From: Anaerolineales bacterium UBA5797
GTDB taxonomy: Bacteria; Chloroflexota; Anaerolineae; Anaerolineales; Villigracilaceae
Reading direction: 5' to 3'
Length of the DNA: 64,000 nt
Assembly (NCBI GenBank): GCA_002418205.1
Contig: DIDP01000061.1
Location: 80,017-144,016, forward strand
Numbering within the stretch: the first letter of the stretch is position 1; the number at the start of each line of letters is the position of its first letter. Positions 57,130 to 64,000 of this stretch are shown piece by piece. The notes beneath the pieces were generated by a model. The model was not told the DNA's origin and ran no database searches. It was given only the letters and a program-made list of their open reading frames with translations. A program made the position numbers and the translations under genes.

Positions 57130-59637
57130 CTATTTGATGTTTCCCAGCAAACGCGGGAACCAATACCAGAGTAAATCTGCCGCCGGTTTGCCGTGGACGG
57201 ATGCCGATTTGTCCTGCAATGCCACGGGCGGATAATACCCGCGACTGACAAATCCGCTGACCCAGGTGCGCCCGTTGATCGCGGTAAACATCGCGTCGTA
57301 GATGTCGAATTGTTGTTTCAGGTCCAGGTTGACCGAAGCAAGGTCGGGGTTGGGTCTGCTGAGCGCGGTCCAATCGAGACAGCCATTGTTCCCGTTGGGG
57401 ATGCAGCCGGTTGCGGAAGAGGAAGCGGATGGATAGGAGAGGGCGATGATGACCGGCTTGCTGATCTGCGTTTGAACGGGGAAAACGTTGTCATCCAGCA
57501 GGCGTCCGGCTTCCGCCACCATGTCCGCTTTGTTGGGCGTCGACTGGTTGCTCAGCCTGGCGAACCAGAGCAGGTACAAGCCATCGGTGCTTTTGAGCAG
57601 GTTGATCGGCGGCTGGATATCTGTATTGGTGTAAGGCAGAGCAAAGAGGACCAGCCCGCGGAAATGCTGACGGACTTCCGCGACGACAGCCTGCCAGCGC
57701 GCTTCCGCGTCAGCCGGGACCCCGCTTGGGTTGCCGTCAGCAAGCCTACCCCCGGGAAGAGCCGGAGTGATCCAATCGCCTCCAAGGATGATGGCTTGCG
57801 CGCCGGACTGAGACGCCAGATCCGCATAATTAATTGCAAAAGCGCGGTAATGATTGAACCAGTTGTCCCACCAGGTCTGGTCGCGCGGCGCGGTCCTCCA
57901 GAAATCATCGGCGGAGGTCGCGAAGCGCGGCTGTGGGAAGACTGCCACGTTCAGGTTGATGGCGCGCGCGGATGTGATGGCTTCCGAAACATCTTTTCGG
58001 AACGGGTCCCTGCCGGGCAGTTGCGAGAAGGTGATCGGGGTGTTGCGAGTGAAAGTCCATGATGGATCAAAGATCACCCAGTTGCCGCCGAGCGCCTGGA
58101 TGTTTTGCAATGCGTAGGGAATGAAGGTCGGCAGGCTGGGATCGTAATATTGCTGGAACTCCACACCCGCGACGAAGCCAGTGCCGCGCGCCGGAATGTT
58201 CGTCTGCACCAGTGAACTGTTCCCGGTGTTCTGCGTCCATGCCCATTTTGTAATAGTATCCTGAATGTCCTGCGCCGTAAGCGTGGGCGTGACGTTATTG
58301 CCGCGCGGGTTATCGCCTGCGGTCGCGGCATCGTCTGCCGAGCCGCATTCCGCGTTGCGGCAATACCGGTAACTGAATGACCCAAGAATGTTAAGCGGAC
58401 CGTAGAGTTTATATGCCCATTGGTTGCCCCCGGTCTTCCACATGGGGATGGGGTGCGTCCAGCTATACGGGTTGAACTGGATGTAGATCACATCGCCGAC
58501 CGGGGTATCGGCAGGCACGGTCACCTCAAAGAGGATGGGCGCGTTCGGTCCCGCCTGCCAGGATTGGACCACATCCTCCACCATGGCGTTCTGTGACGGG
58601 ACCACATATTGCCGGGTCACATACTGACCGGCGGTATTGAACTCCGAGTTCCAGAATCCATCGCCGAGCGTGTATTTGTATTCGAGATACGCGCCGGCGG
58701 GCAGGAACAATGAGACAGAGAATCTTCCGTCTGGTTGTGGCGTCAATACGGGCATCCGGTCTGCCACGGTGCTGAGTCCTGCGCGCACATCCGAAAACGT
58801 GTTGCCCAACTGGAGCAGGTTGCCCGCGATGCGGAGCGGGACTCCGCCCTGTGTGTTCGGCGGGACCGAAACCGTGAAGATGACGTTCACCAGCGGGGCG
58901 GGTTTCATCTTGATCTCCACGGGAGTGCCTTTGTTCCCTTCGACCAAAGCGCCCTGCTCGAAGGTCTGGTAGGTTCCATCGAGTGCATACCCGATCAGGT
59001 TATGCACCCCGCCGCGCAGACCAGTCAGTTCGAAGCGCCCGGCTGAATCGGTCAACGCCTGGACACCCCCGGCAGTGACCATGATCTCCGGGATGGGTGC
59101 GCCGGTATCCGTGTTGGTCACCGTCCCGGAGATGGAACCGGAGATCGTATTCGCCGTTTTGTCCGACCATGAACTCACCGTGTCAGTCACTTCGGTGGGA
59201 CCGTTGATGAATGCCAGCCGGTAACGGATGAACGCATCGATGTTCGAATCTTCCACAATGCGCGCACCACCGCGCCGCACGTAACGATATTTCACCACCG
59301 CCTGATCGGGGATGGTGAGCACCGCGGAATAATTGATCGAATCGATCTGCGTCATCTGATAATCGACGTAGTTCAGCGCCAGTCCGGTGACTTCATCAAG
59401 GACGCTGAGCGCCAGAACCTCCCCGGGTGCCAACGGCTCGGGAACCTGGACTTTGAACGTCACCTGGGCGCGGGCAGGCGGAGCAGTGGTTGGACCTCCC
59501 GCAGGTGCCGGCGGCGTGGAACCGCCCGGCGCGGGAAAGGGCCATTCGAGCAGTGAGATCGCGCACGCCTGACTCGCCAAAGCAAGGATCAAAAATAATA
59601 ACAAAACGGGACGTGCAATCTTTGGACGCGAAACCAT
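57130..59637 (-). CDS. Large exported multidomain protein with C-terminal glycosidase-like TIM barrel
   Basis: An 835-residue protein. The N terminus RPVLLLFLILALASQACAI is a signal, possibly a lipoprotein (Cys25), followed by a Pro/Gly/Thr tether. Then come beta-rich domains: about 55-150 unknown, 150-240 a carboxypeptidase-regulatory-like domain (GTVTNTDTGAPIPEIMVTAG), and about 245-440 two starch-binding-like (CBM20-like) segments. Residues about 490-835 look like a TIM barrel with YYDPSLPTFIPYALQNIQAL and QSGAQAIILGGDWITPALPG, recalling GH113-type glycosidases. Catalytic acids cannot be named. It may degrade or bind polysaccharide outside the cell; this is inference. Confidence 0.7.
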   Translation of the reverse strand: MVSRPKIARPVLLLFLILALASQACAISLLEWPFPAPGGSTPPAPAGGPTTAPPARAQVTFKVQVPEPLAPGEVLALSVLDEVTGLALNYVDYQMTQIDSINYSAVLTIPDQAVVKYRYVRRGGARIVEDSNIDAFIRYRLAFINGPTEVTDTVSSWSDKTANTISGSISGTVTNTDTGAPIPEIMVTAGGVQALTDSAGRFELTGLRGGVHNLIGYALDGTYQTFEQGALVEGNKGTPVEIKMKPAPLVNVIFTVSVPPNTQGGVPLRIAGNLLQLGNTFSDVRAGLSTVADRMPVLTPQPDGRFSVSLFLPAGAYLEYKYTLGDGFWNSEFNTAGQYVTRQYVVPSQNAMVEDVVQSWQAGPNAPILFEVTVPADTPVGDVIYIQFNPYSWTHPIPMWKTGGNQWAYKLYGPLNILGSFSYRYCRNAECGSADDAATAGDNPRGNNVTPTLTAQDIQDTITKWAWTQNTGNSSLVQTNIPARGTGFVAGVEFQQYYDPSLPTFIPYALQNIQALGGNWVIFDPSWTFTRNTPITFSQLPGRDPFRKDVSEAITSARAINLNVAVFPQPRFATSADDFWRTAPRDQTWWDNWFNHYRAFAINYADLASQSGAQAIILGGDWITPALPGGRLADGNPSGVPADAEARWQAVVAEVRQHFRGLVLFALPYTNTDIQPPINLLKSTDGLYLLWFARLSNQSTPNKADMVAEAGRLLDDNVFPVQTQISKPVIIALSYPSASSSATGCIPNGNNGCLDWTALSRPNPDLASVNLDLKQQFDIYDAMFTAINGRTWVSGFVSRGYYPPVALQDKSASVHGKPAADLLWYWFPRLLGNIK

Positions 59638-59679
59638 GATGCCTCCTAACGCTTCAGACCGGACCGGAGCCTGATCCCA

Positions 59680-60594
59680 TTAAACAGATTCGGTTTCCTC
59701 TGCTGCTGCCTGCGCCTGTTTTCTTCGCCGCCCTGCATAGGCAATAAAACTCAAGCCGATGCTTGCAAAATACAGCATGATCATCGGCAGCATCGTCAGT
59801 CCCATTGTCACGGGATCGATCGTGGGCGTGACCGCCGCGGCAATGATCGCGATGATGACGATCGCCAGCCGCCATTGCTGAGACAATACCTGCGGCTTGA
59901 CCAGCCCGATGGACGTAAGCACATAAACGACCAGAGGGAACTCGAAGAACAGACCGATCCACACCATGAAGCCGGTTACGAACTTGAAATATTCACGCGC
60001 GGTCCAAAACTGGGAGATCTTCGTGAAGCCTCCCAGGAACGGCAGGGCGGTCGGCAGAAGGATGTAGTAGGTGAACGCCATCCCGCCGAGGAAGAGGATC
60101 GTCGCCAGCGGAATACCAAACAGCCCGAACTTCTTCTCGCGTGATTTCAGCCCCGGCGCGGCGAACAGCCACAGTTCAAAAGCGATATACGGGAGCATGA
60201 TCGCGACGCCGCTTGTCAATGCCACGCGCATGAACACGCCGATCTCCTCCGTCACTTCGATGGCTTGCAGGTTTTCCAGCCCGTTGACGGGCCTGGCGAG
60301 AAACTCCATGAGTGGGATGGTGAAGTTGAATGAAATGACAACGCCGACCGCCAGAGCGATCACTGCGCGCAGCAAATGTTTGCGGAAGATGTCGAATTCG
60401 CGCCAGAAGAATTCGCGCGTGTTGGCATCCGTGACGAGGCTCGCGAAGACGTCCGTCACCGGGCGGTCTTCGGGGTCGGTGTTGAGGAATTGGGAAAAAT
60501 TGCGGATGGCTCTGAAGGGAAAGGTGATGATCTTGAAAATAAGTACGAATGGAAAACTGATCACCCGCCAGAGAGTCTTGAGGAAGTTAGTCAT
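59680..60594 (-). CDS. tatC: Sec-independent protein translocase TatC
   Basis: A 304-residue membrane protein, core of the Tat export receptor. Six helices are visible after an N-terminal cytoplasmic extension of about 90 residues. Conserved features are FNFTIPLMEFLARPVNGLEN, FWTAREYFKFVTGFMVWIG and GLFFEFPLVVYVLTSIGLVK. The N-terminal extension is longer than in E. coli TatC. The gene overlaps the TatA/B gene by eight bases, so the two are co-translated; folded cofactor-containing proteins are the substrates. Confidence 0.95.
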   Translation of the reverse strand: MTNFLKTLWRVISFPFVLIFKIITFPFRAIRNFSQFLNTDPEDRPVTDVFASLVTDANTREFFWREFDIFRKHLLRAVIALAVGVVISFNFTIPLMEFLARPVNGLENLQAIEVTEEIGVFMRVALTSGVAIMLPYIAFELWLFAAPGLKSREKKFGLFGIPLATILFLGGMAFTYYILLPTALPFLGGFTKISQFWTAREYFKFVTGFMVWIGLFFEFPLVVYVLTSIGLVKPQVLSQQWRLAIVIIAIIAAAVTPTIDPVTMGLTMLPMIMLYFASIGLSFIAYAGRRRKQAQAAAEETESV

Positions 60595-61021
60595 GTTTCT
60601 CTTTGTCCGTATCGGTGTCGGTTTCGTTGTCGGTGGGTTTGGCGGCGGGCGGCTGGATGGTGTTCTCAGGCTCGTTTGACGGAGGCAGGTTGGGGTCCGG
60701 TTTGGGAGCGACGGGTCGGAGCGAATCCATTGAGCGGGAACGCGGCGGAGACGTTGGTCCCGTCTTCATATCCATTGATTTGTTGATATCCCGGTTGATC
60801 TTTTCAAGGTCTTCGTTCGCTTCGCGCATCAGGCGGTTGGGGAGGTTGCGGATCTCGCGCGAAGTCTGCTGGAAGGTTTTCCAACCGTCCGAGGTGACGA
60901 TGGTGCGGAGCCACTTGCCGATGGTCCGACCGGCTTTCTGCATGTCCTTGGGGCCAAGCACGATCAGCGCGATGATGATCACGAAGACAAGTTCTGATGC
61001 TCCGATGCCGAGGATTTCCAT
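60587..61021 (-). CDS. TatA/TatB family translocase component
   Basis: A 144-residue protein with an N-terminal membrane helix (SELVFVIIIALIVLGPKDMQ) bearing the conserved GP hinge, then an amphipathic helix (GRTIGKWLRTIVTSDGWKTF) and a long charged, Pro-rich tail from about 80. The SELxxxxxxALxVxGPxxxP/M pattern and length favour a TatB-like role, although single TatA/B proteins may fill both. It precedes tatC in the same operon. Confidence 0.92.
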   Translation of the reverse strand: MEILGIGASELVFVIIIALIVLGPKDMQKAGRTIGKWLRTIVTSDGWKTFQQTSREIRNLPNRLMREANEDLEKINRDINKSMDMKTGPTSPPRSRSMDSLRPVAPKPDPNLPPSNEPENTIQPPAAKPTDNETDTDTDKEKHD

Positions 61022-61030
61022 ATGTGTATT

Positions 61031-61462
61031 TCAAACCTTCTGTAGAATTTGTTTGAGTTCGTGCTGATGCTCGGCGAGACTGCCAAGCACACCGTTGATG
61101 AAGCGCGGCGCGGAATCGGAGCCGTAAAGTTTTGCGAGTTCGACCGCTTCGTTGATGGCGACCTTGACCGGCGTATCGTGATAGATGACAAACTCCCAAC
61201 ACGCCATGCGCAGGATGTTGCGGTCTATCGCTGCGATCTGGTCGAAGGGCCATTCCGGCGCGTATTTGGCAATCGATCGATCGAGGTCGACTGTCTGTGG
61301 AAGGACGCCAAAAATGATCTGGTGGGCAAACTCCGCAAGCTCGGGAGTAAGCGGGGTCTCATCCAGCCGGGCCTGGAAGACTTCGCCCGGAGGATGTTGC
61401 GTAATGTCGACTTCGTAAAGTACCTGCAGGGCAAGCGCGCGTGCCCTGGTGCGGGGTTTCAT
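61031..61462 (-). CDS. nusB: Transcription antitermination protein NusB
   Basis: A 143-residue helical RNA-binding protein of the rRNA antitermination complex. RTRARALALQVLYEVDITQH is the typical N terminus; EWPFDQIAAIDRNILRMACWE and VAINEAVELAKLYGSDSAPR are the core motifs, followed by FINGVLG. (First two motifs are quoted in part.) The ATG overlaps the Gls24 stop, in the common Firmicutes/Chloroflexota order gls24-nusB. Confidence 0.95.
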   Translation of the reverse strand: MKPRTRARALALQVLYEVDITQHPPGEVFQARLDETPLTPELAEFAHQIIFGVLPQTVDLDRSIAKYAPEWPFDQIAAIDRNILRMACWEFVIYHDTPVKVAINEAVELAKLYGSDSAPRFINGVLGSLAEHQHELKQILQKV

Positions 61463-61824
61463 GCGGACGTTTCCTCTCCCTCGTAATCGATCTCCTCGAT
61501 GTGGATCTCGATGCCGCCAATATCCATGCCGATCATTTCCTGGATGGCGCGCGCCACCTGCGCCTGTACATTGCGGCTCACTTCGCGGATGTTCACATCC
61601 TGTTTCAGGATGAGATACAGGTCAACGACCACCACGTTATCTTCGACTTCGATCCGCACCCCATCATGGATTCCGCGTTTGAAGAGACGGTTCACACCGC
61701 CCGTGACCTGCGCCATCCTGCTGACACCGGGCACGCTCAATGCGGACATGCGCGCGATGGTCACGAGCACATCCGGGGCGACGGTGGTTTTGCTCAAATT
61801 ATGTTCTTCAGTCATTTCTGTCAT
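61459..61824 (-). CDS. Asp23/Gls24 family envelope stress protein
   Basis: A 121-residue protein of the alkaline-shock/Gls24 family, which in Gram-positive bacteria associates with the membrane and helps envelope homeostasis. VAPDVLVTIARMSALSVPGV is the conserved start, then GVRIEVEDNVVVVDLYLILK and VQAQVARAIQEMIGMDIGGI. The stop overlaps the nusB ATG. It is a normal partner of nusB; the substrate or signal is unknown. Confidence 0.93.
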   Translation of the reverse strand: MTEMTEEHNLSKTTVAPDVLVTIARMSALSVPGVSRMAQVTGGVNRLFKRGIHDGVRIEVEDNVVVVDLYLILKQDVNIREVSRNVQAQVARAIQEMIGMDIGGIEIHIEEIDYEGEETSA

Positions 61825-61838
61825 TGGAAGCTCCTGAT

Positions 61839-62597
61839 CTACATCATTGCCATGCCGCCGTCCACGCCCAGCACCTGGCCGGTGATGAACGCGGCCCGGT
61901 CGGATGCGAGGAAGGCAACAGCGAATGCAACCTCTTCGGGTTTGCCCTTGCGTCCAAGCGGGACCAGTTTGAGGGCGGCTTCGAGCGTTTCGGGGTTCAT
62001 CAGGTCGAGGATCTCAGTGTCGATGAATCCGGGTGCGATCGCATTGACCGTGATGTTGCGGGCGGCGACTTCACGCGCCAGCGACTTGGTGAAGGCGATC
62101 TGTCCGCCTTTCGAAGCGGAGTAGTTGGTCTGTCCCGGGTTCCCCATCTGCCCGGCGACCGACGCCATGTTGATGATCCGTCCGGTGCGTTTGCGCATCA
62201 TGTGCTTGACCGCGGCTTTCGAGCAATTGAACGTGGATTTGAGATTTGTGGTGATTACCGCGTCCCAGTCCGCCTCGGACATCATCATGATGAGCGTGTC
62301 TTTGGTAATGCCCGCATTGTTGACGAGGATGCTCAGATCGCCAAACGTTTCGACCGCAAATTTGATCAATGCCTCAGCCTGCTTGAAATCTGATACATCC
62401 GCTTGAAAGGCGGCGGCTTTCCCGCCCGCATCCTGGATCTTCTTCACAACCTCATCCGCGGCTTCGGAGGATCTGTTGTAATTCACGACCACCGCCGCGC
62501 CGCGTGCTGCGAGTTCCAGTGCCACAGAACGACCGATGCCGCGCGAGCCGCCCGTAACGACAGCAACCTTGTTTTCAAGCGATAAAGTATCCGACAT
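61839..62597 (-). CDS. fabG: 3-oxoacyl-[acyl-carrier-protein] reductase, SDR family
   Basis: A 252-residue short-chain dehydrogenase reducing beta-ketoacyl-ACP in fatty acid synthesis. The cofactor motif is VTGGSRGIGRSVALELA, with the ARGAAVVVNYNRSSE strand favouring NADPH, then NNAG and the catalytic Ser/Tyr/Lys in MASVAGQMGN and YSASKGG. GFIDTEIL is the substrate-side loop. The ATG at 62597 (GAGGAG site) is used. An ISL3 element begins about 50 bases upstream, so its original promoter or operon partner may have been displaced. Confidence 0.93.
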   Translation of the reverse strand: MSDTLSLENKVAVVTGGSRGIGRSVALELAARGAAVVVNYNRSSEAADEVVKKIQDAGGKAAAFQADVSDFKQAEALIKFAVETFGDLSILVNNAGITKDTLIMMMSEADWDAVITTNLKSTFNCSKAAVKHMMRKRTGRIINMASVAGQMGNPGQTNYSASKGGQIAFTKSLAREVAARNITVNAIAPGFIDTEILDLMNPETLEAALKLVPLGRKGKPEEVAFAVAFLASDRAAFITGQVLGVDGGMAMM

Positions 62598-62649
62598 ATC
62601 CAATTCTCCTCAAGCGCGATTATACATCATGTGCGATTTTCATTTTGTC

Positions 62650-64000
62650 GGGTCTCTGGGAATCGCCGTGATTCAGCCATATATAGTGGATGCGGCGAAC
62701 AAGCGATAGCCATGCAAATCCAGGAAAATGCGCTGGAATAAATGCTGGAGGTTAAAGAGACCGTAACATCGCCGTTTGAGAACCTTGACCTTGTTGTTGA
62801 AACCTTCCACAAAGCCACTATTCTCGCGCTGGATAAAAAAGTTGGTGATCTCCTCCCACCAGGATCGGAGCAAGTTCAAGAATGCGTCGAAACACCGTAA
62901 CCCACTCTCCAGCACCTGTTGTTGCCAGCGTCGGATCTTCGCCTGCGCTTGTCGTTTGGATAGGTTCATGTCGAAGATGGCCGTGAGGCGTTCTCGAAAA
63001 TCATGGGCTTGTTTGGCGAGGGGGGCATGTTCAAAGAAGCGTCGCAAGATTTTTCGTTCTTCCTTGCTCAAGTCTGCGCTGTTTTTCCGAAAGGCATAGA
63101 AGCTGCCGTTGAGTTTTTGATACTCGGCTTTCGAGAGCGTCTTCTTCAGACGCTGAAGTTCCACTTTCCGCACCTGGTCAGCTGCCTCGCGATAATGCTT
63201 GGCAACATGGAAACGGTCTGCCACAATGCGGGCGGTCGGGATTTCTTCTCGCACCGCCTCCGTATAGGCTTCCCACAAATCACAACAGACAGCCTGTATC
63301 GTTTGTAAAATGCGCGGCGGAATCGAGCGCAAAAACTCCACCACCTCGGCTTTTTCGTGCCCCGACAGAACGCCCAGCAGAACGATCTCGTCCTCCGAAT
63401 GCCGTCCCGTCACCAGGGTCACATAGTTCCCGCGTCCTTTTCGTAAGGCGATTTCATCCAGCCCAAGGGTCTCCAGATTCCCAATCTGTGTCCAGTCTAC
63501 CCTGCTATCAATCCGGCGCGCTACTACCCCTGCCACTCTTTCGTACGGCAATCCTTCTTTGAGACTGACATCTTCCACCGTCGAATGTACCAACTGCAAC
63601 AACACATGGTTATCGTAGGCAAAACTCTGCGGGCTATGGGCGTCATGCCATTCCACCTCTTGCGTTGTCGTCGGCTGGCCTTCACACGCCTGACACTGGT
63701 ACCGTTTGGGTCGGTAACGCAAATAGCTTGGACGACCGAATGCAGGTAAATGTCGGATCGTCACCCACTCATCGCGTCCATGCAATTTCTGGATCCAGCG
63801 CCCGCATTTACGACATCGCGTTCCATCTTTTGTGCTTTCGATAGTGATGATCAGTTCCCCTCGTTCTCCCAGTGCGGTTTGCAACACACGCACATCCGGG
63901 ATGTCCAGTGGAATGGTGATTTGTGCTTTACTCATCCCTTGATTGTAGCCCTTTTTCATCCCCCATATCTGGTGCCTATCACAGCAAATCCCAGAGAACC
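62650..64000 (-). mobile_element. ISL3-family insertion sequence
   Basis: The left terminal inverted repeat at 62650-62672 (GGGTCTCTGGGAATCGCCGT then GAT) matches the complement of 63978-64000 (GGTTCTCTGGGATTTGCTGT then GAT) at 19 of 23 bases. The transposase fills the space between. Length about 1351 bp is usual for ISL3 elements. The right end coincides with the window end, so the 8-bp target duplication cannot be checked. Confidence 0.85.
62673..63959 (-). CDS. ISL3-family transposase
   Basis: A 428-residue transposase. The N-terminal zinc-binding region has CRKCGRWIQKL and CQACEG, the helix-turn-helix part follows, and the DDE catalytic residues lie in GLDEIALRKG (Asp), CCDLWEAYTEAV (Asp) and GFVEGFNNKVKVLKRRCYG (Glu). 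RFHVAKHYREAADQVRK is characteristic of ISL3 (DUF/transposase_ISL3). The ATG at 63959 is used; 63935 is possible. The gene is complete, so the element may be active. The last codons run right up to the left inverted repeat. Confidence 0.95.
   Translation of the reverse strand: MKKGYNQGMSKAQITIPLDIPDVRVLQTALGERGELIITIESTKDGTRCRKCGRWIQKLHGRDEWVTIRHLPAFGRPSYLRYRPKRYQCQACEGQPTTTQEVEWHDAHSPQSFAYDNHVLLQLVHSTVEDVSLKEGLPYERVAGVVARRIDSRVDWTQIGNLETLGLDEIALRKGRGNYVTLVTGRHSEDEIVLLGVLSGHEKAEVVEFLRSIPPRILQTIQAVCCDLWEAYTEAVREEIPTARIVADRFHVAKHYREAADQVRKVELQRLKKTLSKAEYQKLNGSFYAFRKNSADLSKEERKILRRFFEHAPLAKQAHDFRERLTAIFDMNLSKRQAQAKIRRWQQQVLESGLRCFDAFLNLLRSWWEEITNFFIQRENSGFVEGFNNKVKVLKRRCYGLFNLQHLFQRIFLDLHGYRLFAASTIYG

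Noticed and set aside
1..64000. CRISPR array or complete prophage
   Set aside because: No regularly spaced direct repeats with spacers and no phage structural, integrase or lysis genes are visible.

Overview
The window looks like a chromosomal segment of an Anaerolineae-type Chloroflexota bacterium. I infer this from gene content: large MalT-like and BTAD-type regulators, an NBR1-Ig-like lipoprotein, RNase J, a coenzyme-B12-dependent class II ribonucleotide reductase with NrdR, a Gls24/Asp23-NusB-Tat block, and many short uncharacterised proteins. No outer-membrane or LPS genes are visible. No rRNA, tRNA or CRISPR array was found. Base composition is moderately GC-rich, with visibly AT-richer islands in the intein of nrdJ and in the first of two tandem sulfatase-like genes.

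Layout. 0-13 kb: a MalK/UgpC-type ABC ATPase, a DMT exporter, an MBL-fold hydrolase, a GT-C-like polytopic membrane protein coupled to mutY, a proline/threonine-linker exported protein, RNase J with a clear promoter and long leader, a DUF1992 protein coupled to a thymidylate-kinase-like protein with a broken P-loop, and a fused alpha/beta hydrolase-acyl-CoA synthetase. 13-23 kb: a complete oligopeptide/dipeptide-type ABC operon (lipoprotein, two permeases, two ATPases, probably a nitrilase-family amidase last) read leftward, divergent from a 1081-residue MalT-like/BTAD regulator. The 100-bp divergent promoter carries two tandem TTTGCAAA palindromes. Three families of dispersed REP-like repeats lie inside or across these genes. 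23-29 kb: a hydrolase, then nrdR and nrdJ, the latter interrupted by a LAGLIDADG intein whose C-terminal dipeptide is Arg-Gly instead of His-Asn.

29-43 kb is accessory-like: a second BTAD regulator, many small orphan proteins with strong ribosome binding sites, a paralogous pair of about 86- and 115-residue proteins, a DUF3597 and a DUF4404 protein, a UbiA prenyltransferase, a Mut7-C RNase and an ABC1/UbiB kinase. Two copies of a 70-bp block (hairpin, TATAAT, start-codon region) are present. One still carries 45 codons of the N terminus of an MmeI-like restriction-modification enzyme, so both look like remnants of the same mobile locus.

43-62.6 kb: a three-gene ABC-2 exporter, an NBR1-Ig lipoprotein, cysteine desulfurase and mnmA (tRNA 2-thiolation) separated by two tandem membrane sulfatase-superfamily genes, a DUF368 gene next to a DedA gene (both families linked to undecaprenyl-phosphate recycling), VanZ-like protein, a penicillin-acylase-family enzyme, a large multidomain exported protein with a glycosidase-like TIM barrel, then tatC-tatA/B-nusB-gls24-fabG. 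62.65-64 kb: an ISL3-family insertion sequence with matching 23-bp terminal inverted repeats, about 50 bp upstream of the fabG start, its far end coinciding with the window edge.
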